DNA of 64,000 nucleotides from Natronospirillum operosum. Its GTDB lineage: Bacteria > Pseudomonadota > Gammaproteobacteria > Pseudomonadales > Natronospirillaceae. The position numbers were made by a program, and so were the translations under genes. The DNA lies in the NCBI RefSeq assembly GCF_004768465.1, contig NZ_SRMF01000002.1, forward strand, positions 411,606-475,605. Direction: 5' to 3'. Shown here piece after piece: positions 16,368 through 26,628 of the stretch; the stretch's first letter is position 1, and each line of letters opens with the position of its first letter. The notes under the pieces are model-generated. The model did no database searches, had not been told where the DNA came from, and saw only the letters and a program-made list of their open reading frames with translations.

Positions 16368-17411
16368 ATGACACCAGGCAGCGCCTCCGCATGCGATATA
16401 TTTGCACTGGGTCACGCCGTGGTGGATGTCGAATTCGAGGTATCGCCCGATTTGCTGGCGTCACTGGGGTTTGAGCCCGGCGCGCGCTATCTGATTGATG
16501 AAGGTCAGTTCCAGATTCTCCATGCGGCTCTGCAGGCGCCGGGCGCGGAAGCCCGCTGGATTGCCCAGACCGGTGGTGGCAGTGCCGCCAACGCCATTGT
16601 CACGGCCCAGAGGCTGGGTGCCCAATGTCATTTCGCCGGCAAGCTGGCGCGCGATGCGGCCGGCTGGTTCTATCAGCAGACGCTGCAGAATGAAGGCGTT
16701 CAGGTCCCCGATACACCACTGGCCGACGGCATCAGCGGGCATTGTCTGGTCCTGGTCACACCGGATGCCGAACGCACCATGGTGCTTTATCTGGGGGTGA
16801 CCACGGAGCTCGAATCCAGCTACGTCGATCTCAATGCGCTCGGCCAGGCAGGATGCCTGTACCTGGAGAGCTATCTGGTCACCGACCCGGTAGCGCGCGA
16901 CACGGTTGGCCACGCACTGGATACGGCCGCCCGCCAGAAGCTGCCGGTCATTGTCAGCCTGTCCGATGCCGGCATTATCCAGCAGTGGCGAAACGACCTG
17001 CAGCGCTGGTTCCAGCCCCCGATCGATCTGCTGCTGTGCAACGAGTCGGAAGCACTGGCCTGGGCTGAGACCGCAGACCTCGGTGGCGCGCTGGGTACCC
17101 TGCTCCAGTTGGCTCACAAGGTGGTTGTGACCCGGGGTGCCAGTGGGGCTCTGGTCGCAGAGGCCACCGGACATACAGAGCTGGCAGCCCCCCGAGTGCA
17201 GGCCGTCAGCGCCCTGGGCGCCGGCGACACCTTTGCCGGAGCAGTGCTGTTTGGTCACTACCAGCAGCACTGGCCACTGCTGCGGGCCGCCGAGTTCGCA
17301 ATCCGCTGCGCAGCGCGCAAAGTCGAGTTCAACGGACCCAGGCTGGCACGCGAACAGTTGATTTGGGTATACAGTCAATTTTTGAACAGCGATAATAAAA
17401 ATACGGGCTGA
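16368..17411 (+). CDS. PfkB-family carbohydrate/nucleoside kinase (adenosine kinase-like)
   Basis: This 347-residue ribokinase-fold protein has the N-terminal FALGHAVVDVEFEV, the substrate loop TGGGSAANAIVTAQRLGA (about 65-85) and the PfkB signature around ALGAGDTFAGAVLFG near residue 285, where the Asp is the catalytic base. The style resembles the bacterial adenosine kinase/sugar kinase branch. The exact substrate cannot be fixed. The ATG follows CAGGAG by 8 bases. The neighbours (mrcB, a diguanylate cyclase) give no pathway hint. Confidence 0.85.
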   Translation: MTPGSASACDIFALGHAVVDVEFEVSPDLLASLGFEPGARYLIDEGQFQILHAALQAPGAEARWIAQTGGGSAANAIVTAQRLGAQCHFAGKLARDAAGWFYQQTLQNEGVQVPDTPLADGISGHCLVLVTPDAERTMVLYLGVTTELESSYVDLNALGQAGCLYLESYLVTDPVARDTVGHALDTAARQKLPVIVSLSDAGIIQQWRNDLQRWFQPPIDLLLCNESEALAWAETADLGGALGTLLQLAHKVVVTRGASGALVAEATGHTELAAPRVQAVSALGAGDTFAGAVLFGHYQQHWPLLRAAEFAIRCAARKVEFNGPRLAREQLIWVYSQFLNSDNKNTG

Positions 17412-17475
17412 CGTCAGTCCACACAGCCCGAACAACAATGGGCTACCATACAGGGACAGCCTGCATTGCAGGCTG
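17404..17475. other. Two palindromes after the PfkB gene
   Basis: CGGGCTG (17404-17410) pairs with CAGCCCG (17424-17430) across the PfkB stop codon. CAGCCTGCA (17457-17465) pairs perfectly with TGCAGGCTG (17467-17475) just before the next gene's ribosome-binding site. Neither has a T-run. They may act as weak terminators or shape the leader of the diguanylate cyclase message. Confidence 0.35.
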
Positions 17476-17494
17476 CCCGAGCGGAGTCTGACTG

Positions 17495-18553
17495 ATGCAA
17501 CAGGACTACAAGGGCCATCACAGCCTGCCTGAAGCGGAATTCAACATTGCGGATGACCATCGTCGGCTGATGATCCGGCTGCTGTTTGTCCTGGCGTCCA
17601 TTGTGGTCCTGACCTTCAGCCTGCTCAACTTTCTGGAAGGCCTGCGTATTCTGCCCGCCATTCAGCTGTGCTGCGGGTTGTTTGGTCTGGCTTCACTGCA
17701 CCGGATACAGAAAACCCGCCATCTGACGCGCTGGACGTTCTGGTTTCTGCTGACCCTGTTCATCATAGTGACGTTCGCGGTATATACCGTGGACGGCAGC
17801 GATACCAACTTCGTCTGGATCTACATCATGCCGGTCCTGGCCTATTCAATGCTGGGCCTGCGTCCCGGCCTGCTGCTGTCCCTGCCCTTCGTGCTGATCT
17901 GCATCGGTGGCCTCATCTGGCATTACTGGAACATCTATGAGGTGCTGACAGCACGGACTATCGCCAACCTGGTCAACCTGGCAGCAGCTGGCCTGCTGGT
18001 CATACTGTTCATGCACTATTACGAACGGGGCCGGGCGGACACCCAGCGCCAACTGCTGCACATGGCGGCCACCGATGCCTTGACCAACCTGCCCAACCGG
18101 GGTGAGTTTCAGCGCACCCTGCGCAGCACCATTGCGCACAGCACCCGCAAGAACACACCCTTCACGCTGATCGTGCTGGATCTGGATCACTTCAAGCAGG
18201 TCAATGACACCCATGGGCATGATGCGGGCGATCAGGTACTGAAGCAGTTGGGACACTGTCTGCAACGCAATATCAGAGCCTCCGACTTCGTGGCCCGCCT
18301 CGGCGGTGAAGAGTTCGCCATCATATTCCGGGATGCCGCCGGCAATGAGGCCGGCACGCTGGCAGAATCCATTCGCCAGGCCATCGCGGACATGCCCTTT
18401 CATTATGATGACACCGGGCTGTCACTGCGGGCCACGCTGGGCGTGGCCACCTTCCCGGACGACGGCAAGGACTCGACAACCCTCTACAAGATGGCGGATG
18501 AACGCCTCTATCGCGGCAAGCGCGAAGGCCGGGACCGGGTGGTCACGGCCTGA
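17495..18553 (+). CDS. Membrane diguanylate cyclase (GGDEF)
   Basis: This 352-residue protein has about six hydrophobic segments in residues 25-180 and a C-terminal GGDEF domain from about residue 195. The active-site motif is GGEEF in FVARLGGEEFAII, so cyclase activity is expected. RASD lies five residues upstream and forms the RxxD inhibitory site for product feedback. DLDHFKQVNDTHGHDAGD provides the metal-binding and substrate region. It makes c-di-GMP from GTP at the membrane. The signal sensed by the N-terminal part is unknown. Confidence 0.92.
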   Translation: MQQDYKGHHSLPEAEFNIADDHRRLMIRLLFVLASIVVLTFSLLNFLEGLRILPAIQLCCGLFGLASLHRIQKTRHLTRWTFWFLLTLFIIVTFAVYTVDGSDTNFVWIYIMPVLAYSMLGLRPGLLLSLPFVLICIGGLIWHYWNIYEVLTARTIANLVNLAAAGLLVILFMHYYERGRADTQRQLLHMAATDALTNLPNRGEFQRTLRSTIAHSTRKNTPFTLIVLDLDHFKQVNDTHGHDAGDQVLKQLGHCLQRNIRASDFVARLGGEEFAIIFRDAAGNEAGTLAESIRQAIADMPFHYDDTGLSLRATLGVATFPDDGKDSTTLYKMADERLYRGKREGRDRVVTA

Positions 18554-18610
18554 TCACCTGCTGTCATCCCGCAGTAATCAAATCGTCACAATGTCGGCTT
18601 TCCGCGCAGC

Positions 18611-18823
18611 ATGCGCAAGGTGGACCGCAAGAACCGGCAGGTGCGGGTGCAGTGGGCACTGGAAACAGTCGGCCTGAGCACGGTGTCCACCTTCGTGTTC
18701 AAGCAGTTCGAGCAGGACTCACCCGGCCTGGGCATGGCCATGAGTGTGGTGGCCATTTTCACCACCACGGCGCTGATACTGGGCCTGACTGCCTTCAGTC
18801 GCAAGAAACTGATGATCGGCTAG
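18611..18823 (+). CDS. Small single-pass membrane protein, function unknown
   Basis: This 70-residue protein has a basic N-terminus (MRKVDRKNRQVRVQ), a middle part with ALETVGLSTVSTFVFKQFEQD, one strong hydrophobic helix (about 42-62, AMSVVAIFTTTALILGLTAF), and SRKKLMIG at the end. No family was recognised. It lies 57 bases after the diguanylate cyclase. The ribosome-binding site is poor, so the start is uncertain. Confidence 0.5.
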   Translation: MRKVDRKNRQVRVQWALETVGLSTVSTFVFKQFEQDSPGLGMAMSVVAIFTTTALILGLTAFSRKKLMIG

Positions 18824-18949
18824 TGGCTCAGAGCAGTGTCGAACCAACCAGACAGGACACTGTGCACAGAGACTGCAAAGACGCTGAAGACGGGGCGCTA
18901 AATCGTTAGTCTGGCCCTTCACTGACTGGTTGCCGGATACTCTCTCACC

Positions 18950-20116
18950 ATGCGTCGTCGAACCCTGACTCTCTGGGTGACTCTGTTCGGGCTGCTAAGC
19001 GGCTCCGGCCTGGCAGAAACACCATCATCCGAGACCCTGGTCGGCACTGAAGCAATACAGGCCGCGCCGGAGCCGCTGGCGCAATGGCATGACGTTATCC
19101 GCCAGACCCCCTACTGGATCAGTCAGGGTGTGCATGAGAACCTGCGCACCATCCGCCTCTGGGTACTGACCAACAGGGGGTACTGTGAACAGCCGGAGCG
19201 TCACATCCTGTTTGATGTCCGAGCCACGTTTCAGGGCTATCTGAACAACGGCGAAGACACCGATGCCACCCAGCGCCAACTGAACGAACTGCGAGCAGCA
19301 TTGGCGGCTGACGGCACCCTGGAGGCCTGGGTGCCTGGCAGCAGAGGCGTCACCGGCTATCCGCTGGCACTGAGTTGTGACCAGCCCGATGCCCGGCTGC
19401 AGGCCGCGCTGGACCGCTACACCGGAGCCGATTCAGAGGCGATGTTCTGGGGCACCTGGGACGGCATGCAGGTGGGCAGCGCAGACAACCGGGTGTCGCT
19501 GCATGAAGCCATCAAGATTGTCTATCAGACGCGCCGCGAGCAGGGCCGCATTGAACTGCCGGAAGAGGTGCTGAGTACGCTGGCCGGCAAGGTGATCATA
19601 GAAAGCGGCGGCTTGAGCAATGCCCACTCGGCGGCCAATGCACGTGGCATCATGCAACTGACGCCGGCGGCGCTGGGCGACTGCGAGATAGCGGAGCGCT
19701 TCCACTTCCATCGCATTGCGCAGATCGACTGCGCCATGCGGCTGCTGGAGCAGAATCACCGCAATCTGTACCCCACGTTCGAGGATCAGTTCGGTCACCT
19801 GCCGGAAGACAAGGCCGAGCACCTGTACAACCTGCTGTTGCTGCAGGCCTACCATGGCGGCGTGGGCCGCGTGCGGGCCTTGATGACCGATGATGAACTG
19901 CGCGGTGCGGCGGACTATTTCGCCCACCATCATGAACAGTTCTCGGCTGGTGACATCGCCCTGGGCATGGTCTTTCACAATCTGGGGCGCAATTTCCTCG
20001 GTACCGCTTCCCTGTATTATCTGGTCGATGTGTCCATAGCTTCAGAAGCCGCCTGTTCCGCGCTGTCTGACCTGGCGGGCTGCGAGCCATTCACTGCTCC
20101 GGACGCAGACACCTGA
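18950..20116 (+). CDS. Secreted lytic-transglycosylase-like protein
   Basis: This 388-residue protein has a signal peptide (about 1-23, ending GSGLAE). Its C-terminal half is SLT-like: VIIESGGLSNAHSAANARGI contains Glu218 in the position of the catalytic acid, then MQLTPAALGDC, and LLLQAYHGGVGRVRAL where SLT domains usually have an AYNAG-type segment. It would cleave or remodel peptidoglycan. The first 190 residues match no domain I recognise. Its 3' end overlaps the convergent dld gene by 100 bases. Confidence 0.72.
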   Translation: MRRRTLTLWVTLFGLLSGSGLAETPSSETLVGTEAIQAAPEPLAQWHDVIRQTPYWISQGVHENLRTIRLWVLTNRGYCEQPERHILFDVRATFQGYLNNGEDTDATQRQLNELRAALAADGTLEAWVPGSRGVTGYPLALSCDQPDARLQAALDRYTGADSEAMFWGTWDGMQVGSADNRVSLHEAIKIVYQTRREQGRIELPEEVLSTLAGKVIIESGGLSNAHSAANARGIMQLTPAALGDCEIAERFHFHRIAQIDCAMRLLEQNHRNLYPTFEDQFGHLPEDKAEHLYNLLLLQAYHGGVGRVRALMTDDELRGAADYFAHHHEQFSAGDIALGMVFHNLGRNFLGTASLYYLVDVSIASEAACSALSDLAGCEPFTAPDADT

Positions 20117-22932
20117 TCAACCAGATAGAGGATGGACTGGTACGGAATGCCGGCGTGTTCACTGAGCCCTATTTCACAGGTCCGGCTGTTGGAGAAACCG
20201 CGCTGACAAGCGTCCACCTCCGTAGCCAGGTCCTGCAATGCCGAGGCATTCAATTCCGGCACTTGAAAGCCCTTGTCGCCGGCAAAGCCGCAACAGGTTA
20301 CTGAAGCCGGCAGCACCACCTCGCGCGCGCAGGCGCGAGCCAGGCCAATCAGCGCCTCACCCTGACCCATGCGGGTAGTCGAACAGGTCACATGCAGCGC
20401 TATGGTCTCTTCTGCCGGCGTGATGGCCAGTCGAGGCAACAGCTGCTGATGGATGAAAGTGGCCGGTTCGACAATCTGCAGGCCGCTGTCCTGCGCTTCC
20501 AGCAGCGTCTGCACGCAGGGGCTGGTGTCACAGAGAATCGGCAGGCGGCCGTTTTCCGAAGCCAGACGCAGGGCATCGAGCGCCTCTTCGCGTTTGCTGT
20601 GCGCCACCTCGAACAACCCCCTGGACTTGAACGGCATGCCACAGCACAGGCTGTCTGTCGTCGGCGGCACAATCACGTCATACCCGGCCTTGTGCAGAAT
20701 CGACAGCACCACATCGTGCACCGACCGGGTATCGGGGTCGCCTGGTGCCGGGCCAACGACACGGGTCACACAGGCGGGCAGGTAAACCACGGCCGGGCGC
20801 CCGCTGCGAACCGTGGTCTGTGTGCGGGCCAGCAAGCGCTGCCCGGAGGTGCCGGCGCGTCCCATGCTGGGCGACCAGCGCCCCACAGCACCACCACTTA
20901 TCCTGTTGACCACGGCGGCCCCGGCAGCCACCACGCCATTGCCCAGCAGAGCGCGGCCAAAACCGGCCATGCGCAGACCAACCCGCATGCCTCGGGTGAC
21001 ACCGGCAAAATGCAGACTGATCTGTTGCGCCACTGCTTTCTTGCCCTGATTCTGCTCGCTGCGAATCGCCCGCACCAGATCGCCGGTGTTGATGTCCACC
21101 GGGCAGCGCAGTTCACACAGTCCGTCGGCGGCACAGGTATCCAGACCCTGATACTGATAGTCCTCGCGCAAGCGCTGCAGGCGTGCCGGGTCTTCGCCCG
21201 TGCTGTCGAGGCGACTCATTTCGCGCCACAGGACGATGCGCTGGCGCGGCGTCAGGCTGAGGCGGCGTGACGGGCAGACCGCCTCACAGAAACCGCACTC
21301 GATGCATTTGTCGATCAGCTCATGGGCGGCCGGAATCGGCTTCAGATTCTCCACATGCAGGCGCGTATTGTCGGACAGGATGACATCGGGGTTGAGCAGA
21401 TTGAGCGGGTCAAACAGCTTCTTCAGCGTTTTCATCAACGCATAGGCGTCACTGCCCCATTCCATTTCCACAAAGGGCGCCATATTGCGTCCGGTGCCAT
21501 GTTCGGCCTTCAGCGAGCCGCCGTAGCGCACGGCCACCAGTTCCGCCACTTCCCGCATCAGGCCATCGTAGCGCTCAACGTCCGCATCGGTTTCGAAGCT
21601 CTGCGGAAACACAAAGTGCAGGTTGCCTTCCAGCGCATGGCCGAGCACGGTGGCATCGTGGTAGCCGTATTTCTGCAGCAGCGCCTGCACCCCCAGCACA
21701 CCGTCGGCCAGGTGCTCCATCGGGAAGGCCACATCCTCGATCAGACAGGTGGTACCGATCACCCGCTGGGCACCGATGGCAGGGAAAATGCCCTTGCGGA
21801 TCTGCCAGTACAGTTCATAGGTGACCGGGTCCTGCGTGAACTGCACCGGCGCCAGCAATCTGGCGCCGTCCACCGCTGCTGTAACCACCTCGACGCCGGC
21901 AGCCACTTCGGCATCATCCTGCCCCCGTACATCTATCAACAGCGCACAGGCCTCGTCCGGCAGGTGCTGCAGCTCTGCCGGCATACCCGGACGATCGGCC
22001 ACCGAGCGCAGGGAGTTGCGATCCAGAAGCTCAACGGCGGCCACCGGTGCGGTCTGCTCCTTGAGCGCACGCGTGGCCTCACAGGCGGCCCGAATGTCCT
22101 CGAAATAGACCAGTGCAGCTGCTTTATGGGCATGATCGGGCACGGTGTTGTAGGTAATCTCGCTGATAAAGGCGAGTGTGCCTTCCGAGCCGATCAGCAG
22201 ATGCTTCAGGATATCCACCGGCTCGGCGTAGTCGACCAGCGCATTGAGGCTGTAACCAGTGGTGTTCTTGAGCCGGTACTTGTGTCGGATCTTGTCGGCC
22301 AGTGGCTGATTGCAGCGCACCTGGGTGCCCAGGTCTGCCAACCGTGCCAGCAGCTTGGCATGGGTACGGGCAAAGCGGGCGCGCGAGGCCGGGTCGGCCG
22401 TATCCAGCACGGTGCCATCAGCCATGATCACACGCATGTGGCGCACGGTCTGATAGCTGTTCTGGGCCGTACCGCAGCACATGCCCGAGGCGTTGTTGGC
22501 GGCAATACCGCCAATCATGCAGCTGTTGATGGAAGCCGGGTCGGGGCCGATCTTGCGCCCGTACGGCATCAGCCAGGCATTGGCCTGCGCCCCTATCACA
22601 CCCGGCCCCAGCCGGATGGCCTGACCGTCTTGCAGTATCTCGTGATGGTTCCAGCCATTGCCGAGCAGGATCAGCACCGAGTCGGTCACCGCCTGTCCGG
22701 ACAGAGAAGTGCCGGCGGCGCGGAAGGTCACCGGAGTACCCCAGTCGCGGCAGGCCTGCAACACCTGACTGACCTCCTCTTCGGACTCGACACGCACGAC
22801 CAGTTGCGGAATCAGGCGATAGAAGCTGGCATCCGTGCCGTAGGCCAGGGTGCGCAGCGGATCATGAATCAGGCGTTCCTCCGGCAGGAAGGACTTCAAT
22901 GTCTTGAGCAGTTGCTGATGTGGCCTGTTCAT
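20017..22932 (-). CDS. dld-II: FAD/FeS D-lactate dehydrogenase (Dld-II type)
   Basis: This 971-residue protein joins three parts. An FAD-binding PCMH oxidase domain covers residues 1-500, with [19 protein letters not shown] and [15 protein letters not shown] di-[4Fe-4S] module (about 525-640) has [17 protein letters not shown] and [17 protein letters not shown]-type domains (700-940) carry [10 protein letters not shown] and [10 protein letters not shown]. This is the architecture of the Shewanella D-lactate dehydrogenase found beside lldEFG. It would oxidise D-lactate to pyruvate and pass electrons to the quinone pool. Its ATG overlaps the stop of the upstream chemoreceptor gene (ATGA). About 33 residues past [11 protein letters not shown] look like a non-conserved tail that overlaps the convergent gene. 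Confidence 0.87.
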   Translation of the reverse strand: MNRPHQQLLKTLKSFLPEERLIHDPLRTLAYGTDASFYRLIPQLVVRVESEEEVSQVLQACRDWGTPVTFRAAGTSLSGQAVTDSVLILLGNGWNHHEILQDGQAIRLGPGVIGAQANAWLMPYGRKIGPDPASINSCMIGGIAANNASGMCCGTAQNSYQTVRHMRVIMADGTVLDTADPASRARFARTHAKLLARLADLGTQVRCNQPLADKIRHKYRLKNTTGYSLNALVDYAEPVDILKHLLIGSEGTLAFISEITYNTVPDHAHKAAALVYFEDIRAACEATRALKEQTAPVAAVELLDRNSLRSVADRPGMPAELQHLPDEACALLIDVRGQDDAEVAAGVEVVTAAVDGARLLAPVQFTQDPVTYELYWQIRKGIFPAIGAQRVIGTTCLIEDVAFPMEHLADGVLGVQALLQKYGYHDATVLGHALEGNLHFVFPQSFETDADVERYDGLMREVAELVAVRYGGSLKAEHGTGRNMAPFVEMEWGSDAYALMKTLKKLFDPLNLLNPDVILSDNTRLHVENLKPIPAAHELIDKCIECGFCEAVCPSRRLSLTPRQRIVLWREMSRLDSTGEDPARLQRLREDYQYQGLDTCAADGLCELRCPVDINTGDLVRAIRSEQNQGKKAVAQQISLHFAGVTRGMRVGLRMAGFGRALLGNGVVAAGAAVVNRISGGAVGRWSPSMGRAGTSGQRLLARTQTTVRSGRPAVVYLPACVTRVVGPAPGDPDTRSVHDVVLSILHKAGYDVIVPPTTDSLCCGMPFKSRGLFEVAHSKREEALDALRLASENGRLPILCDTSPCVQTLLEAQDSGLQIVEPATFIHQQLLPRLAITPAEETIALHVTCSTTRMGQGEALIGLARACAREVVLPASVTCCGFAGDKGFQVPELNASALQDLATEVDACQRGFSNSRTCEIGLSEHAGIPYQSILYLVDQVSASGAVNGSQPARSDSAEQAASEAMDTSTR

Positions 22933-24512
22933 GATGCGGTCTCGGTCTCGCGGTTGTCTTCAAGAATCAGTTCCGGGTCGAAGCCCATGACGAGTGCGCC
23001 CCAGTGCTCACCATTGATGTAAAGGGGCAGCGATATGTCATTGAGTATCTCTCCGGTATCCCGGATATAGGTCTGCAACAGGAACGGCCGGGTGTTGCGC
23101 GCGCGCCGCTGCTCGGTTTCATTGCTGAAATACTGCCTCTGGTCACGGCTGTAAAGCAGATCCTGCGCCGGATCACCTGTCGGCGGTCGAGACACTTCGG
23201 CGTGATGGACCGCCAGGTAACCATTGATATCCACAATCAGACTGTAGGCCGTGCCCGGAAAAGCCCGTTTGCTGTCATCCACTGCCTGCTGGAAAGCGGA
23301 CTTGAACGCCTCCACATAGCGGGTCAGGAACTGTTGCGGGTCAGTGTCCGGCACCGGCACATAGTCGCGATCGAAAACCGGCACCCCCTCGGTCTGCAGC
23401 TGCGCAAGCTGTTGTTCAAACCAGGCCTGGAGCTGCCGCCGCTGGTCCAGAACCTCCTCGAGTCGGCCGCTGCCGGTTCGGTAGTCTGCCAGCAGGCCCA
23501 GGGTCTCTTCGGTCGCCTCGCGCAGGCTGGCAGAATGGTTGTCCGACTGCCTGATCTCCGCCGCCAGGTCACGACCCAGTGTCTGAATATCTCCGCTGCG
23601 TCGGTGTATCTCCCTGTTGGTCACACTGATCTGCTCAATGGAGGATCCGATGGCCAGCAGATCATCATGCGTTGTTTCCAGGCCCTGCACCATGTGATCG
23701 AACTGTTCGGTTGCGCCCTGAACCAGACGCTGGGTTTCGGCATTGTGGTCCAGCAGTTCAGCGGTACCCTGCTCGGTCTGCTGTACCTGTTGTGACATGG
23801 CATCAATAATGCCGGCAATATCATCGGTCGCACTGGCCACCTTCTCGGACAGGTCACGCACCTCTTCAGCCACCACAGCAAAGCCGCGCCCGTGCTCCCC
23901 GGCCCGGGCTGCCTCGATCGCAGCATTCAGGGCCAGCAGGTTGGTGCGACTGGAAAAGCCCTGCACCAGTTCCAGGATGTCCCGAATACGGGTGGAGCTG
24001 TCGTTGAGGCCGGTGACCGTCCCCTTGAAGCCGTCAATCAGATCCGTTGTGGTGCCAATCCGCTCGGCCACCTGATTCAGGGATCGGTTGCTGTCGCGCA
24101 CGGTGTCCATATTGCGGGAGTTCAACTCCGAGATGGTCGCCGTGCGCTCGGTGATATCCTCCAGCGCCGTTGCCGTCTCACTGCTGCTGGTGACGATCAG
24201 TTCGGAAAACTCTTCCTGCCGGTCCGCACTGGCATGCGCCTGTTGGGTGACCTTGCGCAGGCGAGTCGATTCGACAGCGACCCTGACACTGTGCGCACGC
24301 AGGTAACCCAGGGTGCCGCGCAGGCGATCCAGCAGCCTGCGGTGCCGTTGCCGCAGTGCACTCGCCGGCAACCAATCGACCGCAGTGTCGGCGGACAGGT
24401 CTGTCAGGTCCGGCTGGGCCTGGCTGGCGGCAGATCTGAACCGATTCCACAGTCGGCTCAGGCCCGCCTCTGTATATGCGGCGGCTTTACGCCGCATCGC
24501 TGAATCACTCAT
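22929..24512 (-). CDS. Soluble methyl-accepting chemotaxis protein with C-terminal sensor domain
   Basis: This 527-residue receptor has no transmembrane segment. The signalling coiled coil covers about residues 80-355, with the hairpin tip [20 protein letters not shown] then [16 protein letters not shown]-terminal domain of about 150 residues contains [34 protein letters not shown] and [16 protein letters not shown], a Cache/PAS-like module seen at the end of some cytoplasmic receptors. The ATG at 24512 has GGGGGAGG upstream. It lies 35 bases after lldG and its stop overlaps the dld start, so it is made with the lactate enzymes and probably steers taxis by lactate or by the redox state that lactate use creates. 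Confidence 0.88.
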   Translation of the reverse strand: MSDSAMRRKAAAYTEAGLSRLWNRFRSAASQAQPDLTDLSADTAVDWLPASALRQRHRRLLDRLRGTLGYLRAHSVRVAVESTRLRKVTQQAHASADRQEEFSELIVTSSSETATALEDITERTATISELNSRNMDTVRDSNRSLNQVAERIGTTTDLIDGFKGTVTGLNDSSTRIRDILELVQGFSSRTNLLALNAAIEAARAGEHGRGFAVVAEEVRDLSEKVASATDDIAGIIDAMSQQVQQTEQGTAELLDHNAETQRLVQGATEQFDHMVQGLETTHDDLLAIGSSIEQISVTNREIHRRSGDIQTLGRDLAAEIRQSDNHSASLREATEETLGLLADYRTGSGRLEEVLDQRRQLQAWFEQQLAQLQTEGVPVFDRDYVPVPDTDPQQFLTRYVEAFKSAFQQAVDDSKRAFPGTAYSLIVDINGYLAVHHAEVSRPPTGDPAQDLLYSRDQRQYFSNETEQRRARNTRPFLLQTYIRDTGEILNDISLPLYINGEHWGALVMGFDPELILEDNRETETAS

Positions 24513-24547
24513 GCTGCGTGCCTCCCCCAGTCTGACCCGGTTATTGT

Positions 24548-25213
24548 TTATTGGCGTACCAGTACGAGAAGTTCTGCCGGCCCATGCACCCCATAAGCCA
24601 GTGTCTGTTCGATATCCGCTGTTTTCGACGGCCCGGAAATCAGCAATGCATTGGCCGGCATGCCTGCTGCCCAGTCCTGCTCGCGCAGCAGTTCCAGCCA
24701 GTTGCTGTAAATACGATCGGCATCCAGCACCGCGATATGGATGGGCGGCACCAGGCTCATCAACCGGGGCTGGTCGGCATCCGGCCACAGGACCAGGCTG
24801 CCGGTTTCGGCAATGCCACCCAGAGTCGAGGTCAGGGCCGCATCCACTTCACTGAACAGTTCAGGCTTCCAGGCCTCGATGGGTCGATCATAGGCGCGCA
24901 GTTCGGGCCCCTTGTTGCCGGTCGCCGCAGTCCAACCGGCGCGCAGGGTCTGCCCCACCTCATGCTGACGCGGCGCCAGCAGCGTGCTGATTTCGCGCTG
25001 CTGCAGCCACCCGACCAGAGGCGTCAGCCAGTCTTCGCGCGGCACTCGCATGACCTCGCCATGCACGGATTCGATTTGCTGCCGGAACAGGTCTAGACGC
25101 TCCCCGGCGGACCACTGACGCCGGGTCAGTACGGAAAAATCGGGCTGTTCGGACGCGGGCACGGCTGCCTTGCGCTGGCGCAAGCGGCCCAGTATCTGTT
25201 CGCGGGCACTCAT
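24548..25213 (-). CDS. lldG: Lactate utilization protein LldG/LutC
   Basis: This 221-residue LUD-domain protein is the third subunit of the LldEFG (LutABC) L-lactate dehydrogenase complex. The family core is [20 protein letters not shown] followed by [20 protein letters not shown]. Its start ATG overlaps the end of lldF by 4 bases (ATGA), which indicates translational coupling. The role of the LUD domain in electron transfer is known mainly from genetics. Confidence 0.9.
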   Translation of the reverse strand: MSAREQILGRLRQRKAAVPASEQPDFSVLTRRQWSAGERLDLFRQQIESVHGEVMRVPREDWLTPLVGWLQQREISTLLAPRQHEVGQTLRAGWTAATGNKGPELRAYDRPIEAWKPELFSEVDAALTSTLGGIAETGSLVLWPDADQPRLMSLVPPIHIAVLDADRIYSNWLELLREQDWAAGMPANALLISGPSKTADIEQTLAYGVHGPAELLVLVRQ

Positions 25214-26628
25214 GAGCTACCACCATCGCGCCGCGCCATGCGGGCATGCAGGCTGTCACTGGCCAGCACCGGAGCCGTGCGATGCCGAGTCCAGGCGCCA
25301 AGGCGCCGCGGCTGCAGAAAGCGCAGCCGTTGCGCCAGAGCAAGGCCAAAGCGATACAGCGCCGGTCGGGCGTGCCCCCAGGCCCAGAGCCGCCACACCA
25401 GGGCTTCCAGGCGGCGGCGCTTGACGCCATGGCCGCGCACGACGGAGGGGTTCAGTTTGTCACCGTCCACCGCCTCGCGGCGCAGGCGCACCAGCAACTG
25501 CGGGATGGGGATCTTCACCGGACAGACTTCGCCACAGGCACCGCAGAGCGAGGACGCCGAAGGCAGGTCCTGTGTCTGTGCCAACCCCTGCAGGTGGGGC
25601 ATCAGTATCTTGCCGATAGGCCCGGGATAGGTGGTGCCATAGGCGTGACCGCCCACCCGGGTGTAGACCGGACAATGATTCATGCAGGCCCCGCAGCGTA
25701 TGCAGCGCAGCGTTTCCAGCAATTCATCGTCTTGCCAGATCTCCGAGCGGCCATTGTCGACCAGCACCAGATGCACTTCGCGCGGGCCATCGAGATGACC
25801 CTCCGGCCGCGGGCCGGAGATCATGTTGAAATAGGTGGTGATATGCTGCCCGGTAGCCGAGCGAGTGAGCAGTGCCAGCAGCGGTGCGACATCTTCCAGG
25901 CCACCCACCACCTTCTCAATGCCGGTCACGGCGATATGCACCGGAGGCACAGTGGTGGTCAGGCGGCCATTGCCTTCATTCTCTACCAGACACAGGGTGC
26001 CGGTCGCGGCGACGGCAAAATTGACGCCGGAAATGCCGACATCCGCCTGCATGAATTTTGTCCGCAGTTGCTGGCGGGCAGCGCTGGTCAGGTAGGGCAC
26101 ATCCCGGCGCGGCTCGGTGCCGGTTTTCGCATGCATCAGGTCCGAGATTTCGCCGGTGTTCTTGTGGATCGCCGGCATGATGATATGGGATGGCGTCTCC
26201 TCGGCAAGCTGCACAATGTACTCGCCCAGGTCCGATTCCAGCGCCTCGATGCCTGCCCCGGCGAGATGATGGTTGAGCTCCATCTCTTCCGACACCATCG
26301 ACTTGCCCTTGATCACATGTCGCGCCTGGTGCTGCTGACACAGCTCCGTGATCACCTTGCAGGCCTCTTCGCCATCGCGCGCCCAGTGCACCCGAATGCC
26401 ATTACGCTCGCAGTTGGCTTCCAGCTGTTCCAGCAGGTCCGGCAACTGGCTCAGCGCGCGCTGACGCACTGCGGCCCCCAGAGTGCGCAGTTCTTCCAGT
26501 TCCCAGCCCTCGAACGCGGCCGTGCGCTTGCCCATGAGCCCATCCATGGCGTTGCGGAAATTGGCCCGAATCTGTGGATCGGCCAGGGACGCCCGGGCTC
26601 TGGTGTGAAAGGTGGGCTCAGCCGTCAC
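25210..26628 (-). CDS. lldF: Lactate utilization iron-sulfur protein LldF/LutB
   Basis: This 472-residue protein has an LUD domain (residues 60-290) containing KGKSMVSEEMELNHHL and GVNFAVAATGTLCLVENEGN. A ferredoxin-like part follows, with CIRCGACMNHCPVYTRVGG and CGACGEVCPVKIPI for two 4Fe-4S clusters. It forms the electron-transfer core of the L-lactate dehydrogenase complex. The start is taken as GTG at 26628. It overlaps the TGA of lldE (GTGA), has GGAGG seven bases upstream and gives the usual family length. A longer reading from 26664 would begin inside lldE. Confidence 0.92.
   Translation of the reverse strand: MTAEPTFHTRARASLADPQIRANFRNAMDGLMGKRTAAFEGWELEELRTLGAAVRQRALSQLPDLLEQLEANCERNGIRVHWARDGEEACKVITELCQQHQARHVIKGKSMVSEEMELNHHLAGAGIEALESDLGEYIVQLAEETPSHIIMPAIHKNTGEISDLMHAKTGTEPRRDVPYLTSAARQQLRTKFMQADVGISGVNFAVAATGTLCLVENEGNGRLTTTVPPVHIAVTGIEKVVGGLEDVAPLLALLTRSATGQHITTYFNMISGPRPEGHLDGPREVHLVLVDNGRSEIWQDDELLETLRCIRCGACMNHCPVYTRVGGHAYGTTYPGPIGKILMPHLQGLAQTQDLPSASSLCGACGEVCPVKIPIPQLLVRLRREAVDGDKLNPSVVRGHGVKRRRLEALVWRLWAWGHARPALYRFGLALAQRLRFLQPRRLGAWTRHRTAPVLASDSLHARMARRDGGSS

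Noticed and set aside
21322-23022. 566-codon plus-strand frame opposite dld
   Set aside because: It is a shadow frame of the dld gene with no family similarity and no ribosome-binding site.
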